DNA of 64,000 bases from Thalassobellus sediminis (GTDB taxonomy: Bacteria; Bacteroidota; Bacteroidia; Flavobacteriales; Flavobacteriaceae), in assembly GCF_044386045.1 (NCBI RefSeq), contig NZ_JBISCD010000040.1, positions 806,001 to 870,000 on the forward strand, given 5' to 3'. Positions 16,999 to 25,862 of the stretch are shown here, in pieces. A program made the position numbers and the translations under genes. The notes beneath the pieces are model-generated. The model was not told the origin of the DNA. It was given only the letters and a program-made list of their open reading frames with translations, and searched no databases. How positions within the stretch are numbered: the first letter of the stretch is position 1; every line of letters starts with the position of its first letter.

Positions 16999-18140
16999 TC
17001 ATTCAACATTTTATAAGCTTCTTCAATATAAACTGAAATGTCATCTGTAAACTCACCAACACCTTCATCTGGCGATTTTCTATGTCCTAAGCGAACAATA
17101 ATAACATTATCATTAGGCTCTACTATAACGTATTGTCCTAGGTGCCCACGCATCATAAAAAAGTGCTTGTCTCCAACTTTTTTTAGCCACCAGCCATAAC
17201 CATATTCTGGACTTTCTTTAAATCTTGGCGTTATAGATTTTTCTACAAATGCAGAGTCTAAAATTTGTTTACCATTCCATTTTCCATGGTCTTTATATAG
17301 TTTACCAAAGCGCGCAAAATCTCTAGCATTACTAGAAACACAGCAGAAAGCTTTTGCTAGTTTGTGGTCTTCATCATCTAATTGCCACAGTGCATCATCG
17401 GTTGCTCCCATAGGCTGCCAAAAGCTTTCAGAAAGGTAATTTGAAAGCGATTTTTTTGTTGCTTTTTGAATAATCATTCCAAGTAATTGGGTGCTTCCGC
17501 TTAAATATTCAAATTCTACACCAGGGGTTTTAACTACTTTTTGATTTAAGATAGTTTCAGCTAAATCATCATCATAATTAGCTCTTGCTGTTACTGAAAA
17601 CGGACTTGTGTAATGCTCTACCCAATCGAGGCCAGAAGCCATGGAAGCTAAATCGCCAACAGTGGTTTTTGCATAGTTGTATTGTGGATAAAAATCACTT
17701 ATAGGTTGGTCTAAGTTTTCAATGTATCCATCCATTATCGCTTTTCCAAGTAAAGACGTTACAATACTTTTTGCCATAGAAAACGAATTGGTTTTTGAGT
17801 TTTCATTAAAATCACCATAATAGTTTTCAAACCAAATACTATCATTTTTTATGATTAGATAAGCAATGGTTCCCCAATCTTTATTAACTGTAGAAAGTTT
17901 TTCAGTTTCTTTTACAGTGTTGTAATCTTTATGGTTTAACCAAGGACTCGTATTATTTCCTTTTTTAATTGTATCGTTTTCAAAATAGGGATAGTCGTCT
18001 ATGAAAGCCGTATTATGTCCTGTGAAATAAACAACTTTAACACCTCTAATTATATAACCATAATCAAAAACATAGAGTAATGCTATAGCTGCAATAATTA
18101 TAATAATAAACCATTTAAAGAATTGTTTTAAAAATTTCAT
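16995..18140 (-). CDS. beta-lactamase-fold serine hydrolase (class C / NylB-like)
   Basis: 381 residues. Membrane anchor at about 8-26. The SxxK nucleophile motif is SMAK (near 122), the second motif is YLSG in FEYLSGSTQ, and the third is replaced by RGHLGQ, as in esterase and 6-aminohexanoate-dimer-hydrolase relatives rather than true beta-lactamases. Probably periplasmic, membrane-tethered hydrolase of unknown substrate. It is 68 bases downstream of the TetR gene and four bases overlapped with the exonuclease. Confidence 0.88.
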   Translation of the reverse strand: MKFLKQFFKWFIIIIIAAIALLYVFDYGYIIRGVKVVYFTGHNTAFIDDYPYFENDTIKKGNNTSPWLNHKDYNTVKETEKLSTVNKDWGTIAYLIIKNDSIWFENYYGDFNENSKTNSFSMAKSIVTSLLGKAIMDGYIENLDQPISDFYPQYNYAKTTVGDLASMASGLDWVEHYTSPFSVTARANYDDDLAETILNQKVVKTPGVEFEYLSGSTQLLGMIIQKATKKSLSNYLSESFWQPMGATDDALWQLDDEDHKLAKAFCCVSSNARDFARFGKLYKDHGKWNGKQILDSAFVEKSITPRFKESPEYGYGWWLKKVGDKHFFMMRGHLGQYVIVEPNDNVIIVRLGHRKSPDEGVGEFTDDISVYIEEAYKMLNE

Positions 18141-18208
18141 TCTATTATGTTTAGTTGAATTAAATATAATAATTAAAATGCGACCTATTAGTAATAGTAT
18201 ATTCTTTT

Positions 18209-18805
18209 TTAAAAAATACTACTTAAAATAATTCTTAATCCCCAAGCTAAAGAAGCTTTTGTTTCTCTATCATTTAAATGGCATAAATCTTTAGATGTCA
18301 TTATTGGTTCAATACCCATTAATGCTATTGAAACAGATAATAGTTTATTATAAACATCTCTATCAATTTGATTTCTATAAGGAATAAGTGCCAGTTTTAG
18401 TGCAGCCATTCTTTTAGAATTTCTTGTTAATTGCGTTTTATATGAATCGTCTTCTTTTAAATAGATACTTAAATATTTTCGAAATGCAGCTTCGTTGTTT
18501 AAGGCTAACTCATTAAAGTAATCTTGAATGTATAATATGCGATCAATTATAGGAAGATGTTGGGTGTCTAGAAATGTGTTTTCGGTAGAATTTGTTAATA
18601 ATTCTAAACTTGCTTCAGAACATAATAAATCAATATTTGAAAAATAGCGATATATAGTAGCTCTAGAAATACTAGAGGCTTTCACAACGTCTTCAATACT
18701 TAAATTGATGCCTTGTTTTATTAATTCTTGTGTGGTATTTATGATTTTAAGTCTAGTTTTTTGCTTTTGTGCTTTACGACCTGAATTTAATGCAAGATTA
18801 TTCAT
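18209..18805 (-). CDS. TetR-family transcriptional regulator
   Basis: 198 residues. The N-terminal helix-turn-helix (ISIEDVVKASSISRATIYRYFSNID, quoted in part: SISRATIYRYF) is a typical TetR recognition helix; the rest is the variable ligand domain. It is first in a minus-strand unit with a serine hydrolase, exonuclease and ABC ATPase. Two near-identical inverted repeats upstream, one over its own start codon, indicate autorepression. Confidence 0.9.
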   Translation of the reverse strand: MNNLALNSGRKAQKQKTRLKIINTTQELIKQGINLSIEDVVKASSISRATIYRYFSNIDLLCSEASLELLTNSTENTFLDTQHLPIIDRILYIQDYFNELALNNEAAFRKYLSIYLKEDDSYKTQLTRNSKRMAALKLALIPYRNQIDRDVYNKLLSVSIALMGIEPIMTSKDLCHLNDRETKASLAWGLRIILSSIF

Positions 18806-18821
18806 GAGATTTTTGTCTTAT
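18804..18821. promoter_or_regulatory. candidate TetR operator 1
   Basis: ATGAGA, six bases, TCTTAT. It overlaps the start codon of the TetR gene, so binding would block transcription or initiation of that gene. Confidence 0.6.
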
Positions 18822-18857
18822 AAAAAATAAATATACAAAAAATGGCTTAAAATTTAT

Positions 18858-18875
18858 ATGAGACAATAATCTCAT
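18858..18875. promoter_or_regulatory. candidate TetR operator 2
   Basis: ATGAGA, CAATAA, TCTCAT: a perfect inverted repeat with the same half-sites and the same six-base spacer as the site at 18804, 54 bases away. Confidence 0.65.
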
Positions 18876-18963
18876 GAAATAAAAATAAAAAAATTACATA
18901 TGTAAGTAATTGAAAATAAATAGTTTGTATGTTTTTTCAGTTTATGAAAAAGATTGCAGAACG

Positions 18964-19437
18964 TTAAAATAACGATAGTTGCTTGAAAGGACTCTCATGG
19001 TCTAATAACCATTTTTTCCGATGTAAACCACCAGCATAACCTGTTAAACTACCGTTGGTACCAATAACTCGATGACAGGGAATTACAATCCAAAGTGGAT
19101 TTTTACCATTGGCATTAGCAACCGCTCTAATAGCTTTTACATCGCCTAATTGTTTTGATAGCTCTAGATAAGAAGTTGTTTTTCCGTAAGGAATTTGTTC
19201 TAATTGATTCCATACTTTCTTTTGAAAATCGGTTCCTTGCGGATTTAAGTTTAAATCGAATTGTTTTCTTGAGCCTTCAAAGTATTCATTTAACTGAATT
19301 ACACAATCTTCTAATTCTATGGGGATTATATCGGTTGTTTTTTCTTCTGTGTTAAGTACAGTAACTGATGAAATACCATCAATATCTCCAACAATTTTAG
19401 CAAAGCCTAAAGGAGATTTAATGATGCATGTTTCCAT
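18964..19437 (-). CDS. ogt: methylated-DNA-protein-cysteine methyltransferase
   Basis: 157 residues. Active-site Cys121 in IPCHRVIG, followed by GYAGGLHRKKWLLDHE, and the helix-turn-helix around YGKTTSYLELS. It removes alkyl groups from O6-alkylguanine in a suicide reaction. Its start overlaps the stop of the CNNM-domain gene by one base. Confidence 0.95.
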   Translation of the reverse strand: METCIIKSPLGFAKIVGDIDGISSVTVLNTEEKTTDIIPIELEDCVIQLNEYFEGSRKQFDLNLNPQGTDFQKKVWNQLEQIPYGKTTSYLELSKQLGDVKAIRAVANANGKNPLWIVIPCHRVIGTNGSLTGYAGGLHRKKWLLDHESPFKQLSLF

Positions 19438-20522
19438 TAGTCTTCAGTTTTAGGGTTTTCTAAAATACCTAATTTTTTGGCTCTAGCTTCCCAGTTTTTT
19501 CTGGCTTGAATTTGTAAATCGGATACATTATCACTTTCATCCATAATTTCTAAGCCTAGTAATGTTTCAATAACATCTTCCATAGTTACAATTCCACTAA
19601 CAGTACCATATTCATCAACTACCAATGCCATATGATTTCTAGTTGCAACTAATTTCTCAAAAAGTGTAGGAATGGCAATATTACGCTCTACTATAATAAT
19701 GTCTCGTTTAATTTCTGATAGTTTTTTTGAACCATTGCCTAAGGCCATTTCTTTAAAAATTTCATCTTTTAACACAAGCCCTTTAATATTATCTTCGGTG
19801 TCGCTATAAACAGGGATTCTTGAAAAACGAAGGTTTAGGTTTTTATTAAAAAATTCTTCAACGGTAGTATTTTCATTTTCAGTTTTCATAACCGTTCTAG
19901 GTGTCATAACATTTTTTGCCATAACATCTTTAAAGGTTAAAAGGTTTTTAATAACCTTACTTTCGCTTTCTAAAAACACACCTTCTTCATGAGCCATATC
20001 GGTCATTACCATAAAGTTTTCACGACTTAAAACACTACCATGACCTTTACCTCCAATTAACTTTGTTGTAAGTTGGAGTAACCATAATATGCCTGTCCAT
20101 TTTAGAGGAAAAATTAAAATAACTAATGCTTTCGAAGTAAAATTTGCCAGTTGTTTCCAGTACGTTGCACCAATAGTTTTGGGTATAATTTCAGAAGCAA
20201 CTAGAATTAAAAACGTCATAATTGCAGAAACAACACCAACAGTATTAATACCAAATAATTCTATTTTAAAAGGTAGTTTTTCTGCTTCAATACCAACCAT
20301 CATAGCTCCCAATGTATGTGCTATAGTATTTAATGTTAGAATAGCTATAAGAGGCTTATCTACATCTTTTTTTAAAGATTCTAGTGTTAAAGCATAGTCT
20401 TTTCCTTCTTGTTTTTTTACATTTATAAAGGTGGGTGTAATACTTAATAATACTGCTTCAAGTATGGAGCATAAAAAAGAAAAGAAAATAGAAATTGTTG
20501 CCCAAAAAAATAGTGCGCTCAT
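19437..20522 (-). CDS. CNNM/CorC-type transport protein (hemolysin family)
   Basis: 361 residues. N-terminal CNNM/DUF21 membrane domain with four hydrophobic helices (to about 150), then two CBS domains (MTPRTVMKTENENT... and DEYGTVSGIVTMEDVIETLLG). The domain order is that of CorC/CNNM magnesium and metal efflux proteins; the C-terminal CorC_HlyC domain is missing or vestigial. Probably an inner-membrane divalent-cation exporter. Confidence 0.9.
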   Translation of the reverse strand: MSALFFWATISIFFSFLCSILEAVLLSITPTFINVKKQEGKDYALTLESLKKDVDKPLIAILTLNTIAHTLGAMMVGIEAEKLPFKIELFGINTVGVVSAIMTFLILVASEIIPKTIGATYWKQLANFTSKALVILIFPLKWTGILWLLQLTTKLIGGKGHGSVLSRENFMVMTDMAHEEGVFLESESKVIKNLLTFKDVMAKNVMTPRTVMKTENENTTVEEFFNKNLNLRFSRIPVYSDTEDNIKGLVLKDEIFKEMALGNGSKKLSEIKRDIIIVERNIAIPTLFEKLVATRNHMALVVDEYGTVSGIVTMEDVIETLLGLEIMDESDNVSDLQIQARKNWEARAKKLGILENPKTED

Positions 20523-20549
20523 TAAAAATAGATTTTGTTAAACGCTAAT

Positions 20550-21539
20550 TTACGAAATCAATTTCACAACATCCTTAGCAAAGTAACTTGCTATAATATC
20601 GGCACCAGCACGTTTAAATGCCGTTGTGGTTTCCAACATGACTTGGTCATGATTTAACCATCCTTTTTCTGCTGCGGCTTTTATCATTGCATATTCGCCA
20701 GAAACCTGATATACGGCTACAGGAACATCAACTTCATTTTTAATATCTCTTAAAATATCAAGGTATGAAATACCTGGTTTTACCATAACAATGTCGGCAC
20801 CTTCATCAATATCTAATTCGGTTTCTCTAAGTGCTTCAAAACGGTTTCCATAATCCATTTGATAGGTTTTTTTGTCTTTTGGAACATCAACCAAATCTAC
20901 GGGAGCAGAATCTAAAGCATCGCGAAAAGGGCCATAGAAAGCCGATGCGTATTTAGCAGAATAGCTCATAATACCTGTATCGGTAAAATCTTCGTCTTCT
21001 AAAGCTTCGCGAATAGATAGAATACGACCATCCATCATATCGCTAGGTGCTACAAAGTTAGCGCCTGCTTCGGCATGAGATAAGCTCATTTCGGTTAAAA
21101 CTTCAACGGTATCGTCGTTTATAATCTTTCCGTTTTCAATAATACCATCATGTCCGTAAGATGAATATGGATCCATAGCCACATCTGTCATCACAATCAT
21201 ATCTGGGCACACATTTTTAACGGTTTTAATGGCGCGTTGCATCAATCCGTTTGGGTTTAAAGCTTCAGTACCTTTATTGTCTTTTAGGTTATCAGGCACT
21301 TTTACAAATAATAAAACAGATTTTAATCCCAGTTTCCAAAGTTCTTTTACTTCACCTTCTAATAAATCTAAACTATAACGAAAATAGTTTGGCATAGATG
21401 CAATTTCATCTTTGATGCCTTTACCTTCAACAACAAAAAGCGGCACTAAAAAATCGTTTGGTGTTATGATGGTTTCTCGAACTAAAGAACGAATGGCTTC
21501 ATTGGTTCTTAATCTTCTATTTCTTTTTATTGGATACAT
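20550..21539 (-). CDS. hemB: delta-aminolevulinic acid dehydratase (porphobilinogen synthase)
   Basis: 329 residues. The two active-site lysine regions are present (YSAKYASAFYGPFRDA and ADIVMVKPGISYLD), together with the metal-binding segment MTDVAMDPYSSYGHDG, which lacks the cysteine cluster of zinc enzymes and so resembles the magnesium-type enzyme. It condenses two aminolevulinate molecules to porphobilinogen. Part of the minus-strand heme cluster. Confidence 0.97.
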   Translation of the reverse strand: MYPIKRNRRLRTNEAIRSLVRETIITPNDFLVPLFVVEGKGIKDEIASMPNYFRYSLDLLEGEVKELWKLGLKSVLLFVKVPDNLKDNKGTEALNPNGLMQRAIKTVKNVCPDMIVMTDVAMDPYSSYGHDGIIENGKIINDDTVEVLTEMSLSHAEAGANFVAPSDMMDGRILSIREALEDEDFTDTGIMSYSAKYASAFYGPFRDALDSAPVDLVDVPKDKKTYQMDYGNRFEALRETELDIDEGADIVMVKPGISYLDILRDIKNEVDVPVAVYQVSGEYAMIKAAAEKGWLNHDQVMLETTTAFKRAGADIIASYFAKDVVKLIS

Positions 21540-21634
21540 GTTTATTAGTTAAAAGTTACAAAGTATAAAGTTAAAAAAGTTTTAACTCATACTTAAAAAG
21601 TGTTTTTAGGTTTCGTCTGTTTACTACTTGTTAT

Positions 21635-22020
21635 TTATTTACTTAATCCTAAATATTTCCAGTGATTATTTTCTTTTACAAATGCCGATTTTTCATGAAT
21701 AACTTCTATAGTTCCATGTTCATAAAAATAAGCATTAAAAGTTACCGTACCTTCGGAATCGTTTTGTTTTCCTTTGGTAGTTTCTAGTATTTCTAAACTT
21801 ATCCATTGCACAGATTTTGCCCATGCAAAATAGATTTTTTCTCTTTTAATGCCCGTGTTTTGGTATGATGACTCGTCATTAAATAATCGCCATTAGCTAC
21901 CACAAATGCACTATATCTAGAACGCATGAGTTGTTCTGCTGTTTTTGCTTCAGCTAAATTTTTATGCACTTTTTCGCAACAATTAGTAAAGGGTTTTAAA
22001 CTTCCGCAATAACAATTCAT
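21635..22020 (-). pseudogene. YchJ-family (SEC-C) protein, frameshifted
   Basis: The first 59 codons from 22020 encode a YchJ N-terminus (MNCYCGSLKPFTNCC, then RSRYSAFVVANGDYLMTSHH). After a run of six A (complement of 21835-21840) the frame runs out in 14 codons at 21799, but the other frame continues as IYFAWAKSVQWISLEIL...EGTVTFNAYF...HEKSAFVKENNHWKYLG to a stop at 21635. One extra A would restore a 128-residue protein with the normal YchJ layout. Real indel, sequencing error or slippage cannot be told apart here. Confidence 0.85.
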
Positions 22021-22029
22021 TTTATGCTT

Positions 22030-22932
22030 TTAAACCCAATCAATAGGGTTTTGTAATATGTTTATTAAACGTTCTTCTTCGCTACCAGCTTCGGGATGAT
22101 GATCGTAAACCCATTGCACATGCGGCGGTAAACTCATTAAAATACTTTCTATGCGTCCGTTGGTTTTTAATCCAAATAAGGTGCCTTTATCATGAACTAA
22201 ATTGAATTCAACATAGCGTCCACGACGTATTTCTTGCCATTTACGTTGTTCGTCTGTATATGGTAAGGCTTTTCGTTTTTCAACAATAGGGGCGTAAGCT
22301 TCAAGGAAGCTATCTCCAACTTCTGTAACAAAATTATACCAATTTTGCATAGTCATGTCTTCGGAGGCTTTGCAATAATCAAAGAATAAACCACCTAAAC
22401 CTCTGCCTTCATTTCGATGTGCATTATAAAAATATTCGTCGCAACGAGCTTTGTATTTAGGATAAAATTCAGGATTGTGCTTATCGCAAGCCGTTTTACA
22501 AGTTTGATGAAAGTGTTTCGCATCTTCATCAAATAGGTAGTAGGGCGTTAAATCTTGTCCACCACCAAACCATTGGTTTATAATGTTTTTGTTTTCATCA
22601 TACATTTCAAAATAACGCCAATTAGCATGAACTGTAGGAACCATAGGGTTTTTAGGGTGCAAGACTAAACTTAGTCCACAGGCGAAAAAATCGGCTTCAC
22701 CTACCTTAAACATTTTTTGCATGGTATCTGGTAACTTGCCATGAACTGCCGAAATATTAACGCCTCCTTTTTCAAAAACATTGCCGTTTTCTATCACACG
22801 CGTACGTCCGCCACCTCCTTCTGGTCGTTTCCAAAGGTCTTCTTGAAATGTAGCTTTTTCATCAATTTCTTCAAGTTTTGAGGTGATGCTGTCTTGTAAA
22901 CCTTGTATGTATTGGTAAAATTTGTCTTTCAT
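22030..22932 (-). CDS. hemF: oxygen-dependent coproporphyrinogen III oxidase
   Basis: 300 residues, the length of E. coli HemF. Motifs WRYFEM, WFGGGQDLTPYYLF, NEGRGLGGLFFDY and GRYVEFNLVHDKGTLFGL are diagnostic. It oxidatively decarboxylates two propionates of coproporphyrinogen III using O2, so the organism makes heme aerobically; no HemN is in the window. Confidence 0.98.
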   Translation of the reverse strand: MKDKFYQYIQGLQDSITSKLEEIDEKATFQEDLWKRPEGGGGRTRVIENGNVFEKGGVNISAVHGKLPDTMQKMFKVGEADFFACGLSLVLHPKNPMVPTVHANWRYFEMYDENKNIINQWFGGGQDLTPYYLFDEDAKHFHQTCKTACDKHNPEFYPKYKARCDEYFYNAHRNEGRGLGGLFFDYCKASEDMTMQNWYNFVTEVGDSFLEAYAPIVEKRKALPYTDEQRKWQEIRRGRYVEFNLVHDKGTLFGLKTNGRIESILMSLPPHVQWVYDHHPEAGSEEERLINILQNPIDWV

Positions 22933-22937
22933 GATTT

Positions 22938-23285
22938 TTAAATCATTTCTTTATTACAATAGGTTACTTTCTCAAAATCTCTAATGTTTATAGCGATGAA
23001 GGGAATATTTGGAAATAAGGCTTTTAATTGTGTTACAATTTGTTTTGAAAGATTAGCTTTTTGTTCTGTAGTTCTACCTTCCATAATATTTGCAAAAACA
23101 TGAATAAAGTCTTCTTTTTTGCCTCCTACTAAATAATGTTCTTTAAAAGGGTTTAAACGTACTTTGATATCTGCTTCATCAAATAATTCTGTGTTGCAAG
23201 CCGATTTATGTATGTCTTGCATAATTTTTTCTGGTTGCTGAAGTTTTAAAATGTTTTCTGAACAATCAATTACAAAATGTGGCAT
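22938..23285 (-). CDS. 5-carboxymethyl-2-hydroxymuconate isomerase-like tautomerase
   Basis: 115 residues beginning MPHFVIDCS. After Met removal Pro would be N-terminal, the catalytic base of the tautomerase superfamily. Spacing of NPFKEHYLVGG and FANIMEGRTTEQK matches CHMI. In homoprotocatechuate degraders it isomerises CHM, but no other genes of that pathway are near; the local partners are hemF (5 bases away) and a GNAT gene, so the true substrate is open. Confidence 0.85.
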   Translation of the reverse strand: MPHFVIDCSENILKLQQPEKIMQDIHKSACNTELFDEADIKVRLNPFKEHYLVGGKKEDFIHVFANIMEGRTTEQKANLSKQIVTQLKALFPNIPFIAINIRDFEKVTYCNKEMI

Positions 23286-23288
23286 ATT

Positions 23289-23834
23289 TTAAGATTCTAT
23301 TTCTTTATATAATTCGTATAATTCCATGTCTAATGCTTTTTCTCCCGATGGTGTAAATTCGTTTTCTAATGTTCTTTTCCAAATAAAATTACAGTTTTTC
23401 GCAACGGTTACACTTGCTATATTTGTTTTATAAACGATGATTTGAAGTGTTTTCAATCCAAGGTTTTCAAAAGCGTGGTCCGATAATTTTTTTACAGCAT
23501 TAGTTATTATGCCTTTGCCTTCATAAGGATAGCCAATACAATATGCGAATTCCCCTTGTTTTTTAGTCCAGTTTAGTTCTTTAATATAGACTAAGCCTAC
23601 CAATTCATTGGTTTCGTTTTCTTTTATGGTGAATAAGAATTCTTCTTTTAAGTTGAATTGTTTTACCTTTTTTTCAACGAAAAGATTAGATAAGGTTGGC
23701 GTTAAATTTTGCTCTAATGTTTTTGGAAAATAGCGTTTTAATCGGTCTTCATTAGAAACTATAAAGTTGCAGAGATTCCAAGCATCTTTAATCTGGATAG
23801 GTTCTATGTAGAAGTTCTCGAAATTAAGCTGCAT
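23289..23834 (-). CDS. GNAT-family N-acetyltransferase (RimJ/RimL type)
   Basis: 181 residues with the GNAT fold: ETNELVGLVYIKEL, GEFAYCIGYPYEGKGIIT (acetyl-CoA loop) and LGLKTLQIIVYKTNIASVTVAKNC. The acceptor cannot be predicted. Its start lies inside the last 11 bases of the EI24 gene, indicating coupling. Confidence 0.9.
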   Translation of the reverse strand: MQLNFENFYIEPIQIKDAWNLCNFIVSNEDRLKRYFPKTLEQNLTPTLSNLFVEKKVKQFNLKEEFLFTIKENETNELVGLVYIKELNWTKKQGEFAYCIGYPYEGKGIITNAVKKLSDHAFENLGLKTLQIIVYKTNIASVTVAKNCNFIWKRTLENEFTPSGEKALDMELYELYKEIES

Positions 23835-24582
23835 TAGGTAAATTGTTTTTCAGTTTAAGTGCATCTACGGTTTTTAATGTTGCTGCAGTAACCGATAATG
23901 GTAGCACTAAAATTACACCAATTATTGGAATTAATAAAAACAGAATAAAAACAATACCATTGCCAATAGCTAAACCACGATGTTTACGAACAAATTGAAG
24001 ACTTTCTTTGTATTTAAAATGACGTTCTAACGTATAATCCATATTTCCGAAACCTGCATAATAGGCCTGTAGCATAAACAGTAGAAATGTTGAAAATATA
24101 TTGACTATTGGAATGAATTTAAGTAGTAATAACGGTATGGTTAAAAATAATTCCATAATTAAGTTTCTACCATTAATACGTATACCTCGAATAAGCTGTT
24201 GGGAAAAACTGGTGTTTCTATGGTTATGATTTGTAATGCCTGTTAAATGTACTTCAATTTTTTCGGAAACGGGGCTCATAAAAGGTGCAGATAAAGCCAT
24301 TATGACGTGTTTGAAAAGAATAAGGCCAATGATTACAACTATGAGTCCGCCAATAAAATTACTAATTGATGCGAATGTGTCGTGTCCCCAATTCCAAAGC
24401 CATGCTTTAGAAATGAAATTTCCAATATTATCGGATAATCCATAGGCTGAAACACCGATAAGAATTGCTGTTACGAAACTTATAATCATAGGAATTACAA
24501 AATACTTCCAGAGTTTTAATTTTGAAATTAAACTGAAAGCACCGAAGTATACTTTAATTCCTGAAATGATGTTTTTAATCAT
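23824..24582 (-). CDS. EI24/CysZ-like membrane protein
   Basis: 252 residues with four to six hydrophobic segments (about 25-48, 70-100, 140-175, 205-235) in the EI24/CysZ pattern, including ISGIKVYFGAFSLISKLKLW at the N-terminus. CysZ relatives carry sulfate in some bacteria, but no sulfur-assimilation genes are nearby; only the family is supported. Confidence 0.85.
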   Translation of the reverse strand: MIKNIISGIKVYFGAFSLISKLKLWKYFVIPMIISFVTAILIGVSAYGLSDNIGNFISKAWLWNWGHDTFASISNFIGGLIVVIIGLILFKHVIMALSAPFMSPVSEKIEVHLTGITNHNHRNTSFSQQLIRGIRINGRNLIMELFLTIPLLLLKFIPIVNIFSTFLLFMLQAYYAGFGNMDYTLERHFKYKESLQFVRKHRGLAIGNGIVFILFLLIPIIGVILVLPLSVTAATLKTVDALKLKNNLPNAA

Positions 24583-24589
24583 GACGATA

Positions 24590-24737
24590 GTTTTGCGTTA
24601 GGGATTGAGGCATTTGTTGAAGCTCTCCCGATTTTTTTATCGGGAAGCGACTGCCGAAAGCCCGACCTACTTTTTTATAACTATAAGTAGATTTTTAAAA
24701 CCTAATGTTACATAAAAAAGTAGGTAACGCCCGCAAT
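24590..24737. repeat. dispersed intergenic repeat (AGGTCGGGCTTT core), copy 1
   Basis: On the minus strand the element reads GGGCGTTACC near 24737, then TAGGTCGGGCTTTCGG, a CCCGAT/ATCGGG hairpin and CAATCCCTAACGC near 24597. The same ordered words occur in the plus strand at 33249-33349. It fills the gap between hemE and the EI24 gene. Confidence 0.7.
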
Positions 24738-24740
24738 ATT

Positions 24741-25769
24741 TTAATTTCCGTATTCTTTAACGGCATCAATAAACGCTTTGGCATGATCTAACGGAATGTT
24801 AGGTAAAATACCATGACCAAGGTTTACAATGTATTTGTCTTTACCAAATTCGTTAATCATTTGGTGAACCATTTTCTTTATTTCTGCTGGTGGAGAAAAC
24901 AAACGTGTTGGATCGAAATTACCTTGAAGCGTAATGTTTCCACCAGTTAAATAACGTGCGTTTCTTGCAGAACATGTCCAGTCTACACCCAAAGCCGAAG
25001 CGCCAGATTTTGCCATTTCGTCTAGAGCAAACCAACAACCTTTACCAAACGCAATAACGGGAGCATCATCTTTTAAAGCATCGATAATTTGTTGAATGTA
25101 TTGCCATGAAAATTCTTGATAATCGACTGGAGAAAGCATACCTCCCCAAGAATCGAAAACTTGTACGGCGTTACAACCTGCTTTTACTTTTTCTTTTAAA
25201 TAGGCAATGGTAGTATCTGTTATTTTTTGTAATAATTGATGTGCTGCAATAGGATTAGTGAAACAAAACTCCTTGGCTTTATCAAAGTTTTTACTGCCTT
25301 GCCCTTGTACGCAATAACATAAGATTGTCCAAGGAGAACCTGCGAAACCTATTAACGGAATTTCATCGTTAAGTTTTTCTTTGGTTGCTTTTATAGCTTC
25401 GTAAACGTAATTTAATGCTTCTTTTACGTCTGGTACGATAACATTATCAACGTCTTTTTGAGAGCGAATAGGGTTTGGTAAATACGGGCCAAAATTAGGT
25501 TTCATTTGTACCTCAATATTCATTGCTTGAGGAATAACCAAAATATCGCTGAATAAAATAGCAGCATCCATTCCGTATCGTCTGATAGGTTGTACTGTGA
25601 TTTCACTCGCTAATTCTGGTGTTTGACAACGCGTAAAGAAATCGTATTTTTCTTTTATTGCCATGAATTCTGGTAAATAACGTCCTGCTTGACGCATCAT
25701 CCAAACTGGTGGGCGGTTTACCGTTTCTCCTTTTAATGCTCTTAAAAATAAATCGTTCTTAATACTCAT
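24741..25769 (-). CDS. hemE: uroporphyrinogen decarboxylase
   Basis: 342 residues from the ATG at 25769 (MSIKND). An in-frame ATG four codons earlier lies inside a palindromic repeat and is probably not the start. Diagnostic N-terminus RPPVWMMRQAGRYLPEF, then DAAILFSDILVIPQAM and GFAGSPWTI, and the C-terminal GNFDPTRLF and NLGHGILP. It removes four carboxyl groups to give coproporphyrinogen III. Lies in the heme cluster between the DUF1330-like gene and the EI24 gene. Confidence 0.97.
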   Translation of the reverse strand: MSIKNDLFLRALKGETVNRPPVWMMRQAGRYLPEFMAIKEKYDFFTRCQTPELASEITVQPIRRYGMDAAILFSDILVIPQAMNIEVQMKPNFGPYLPNPIRSQKDVDNVIVPDVKEALNYVYEAIKATKEKLNDEIPLIGFAGSPWTILCYCVQGQGSKNFDKAKEFCFTNPIAAHQLLQKITDTTIAYLKEKVKAGCNAVQVFDSWGGMLSPVDYQEFSWQYIQQIIDALKDDAPVIAFGKGCWFALDEMAKSGASALGVDWTCSARNARYLTGGNITLQGNFDPTRLFSPPAEIKKMVHQMINEFGKDKYIVNLGHGILPNIPLDHAKAFIDAVKEYGN

Positions 25770-25774
25770 ACCTT

Positions 25775-25859
25775 TTGTCATTCCTGCGAGTAAGCAGGAC
25801 TCTTTTAAATTGAAACTTAAATTTTATAAAATGGATTCCTGCCTGTGCAGGAATGACAA
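25775..25859. repeat. palindromic MITE-like repeat upstream of hemE
   Basis: Ends TTGTCATTCCTGCGAG and TGCAGGAATGACAA, with AT-rich centre; a relative of the element at 13554-13636. It begins within a few bases of the hemE start and supplies the spurious upstream ATG. Confidence 0.85.
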
Positions 25860-25862
25860 CCA

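Noticed and set aside
25770..25781. Earlier hemE start
   Set aside because: The ATG belongs to the palindromic repeat at 25775-25859; family N-terminus fits the next Met.
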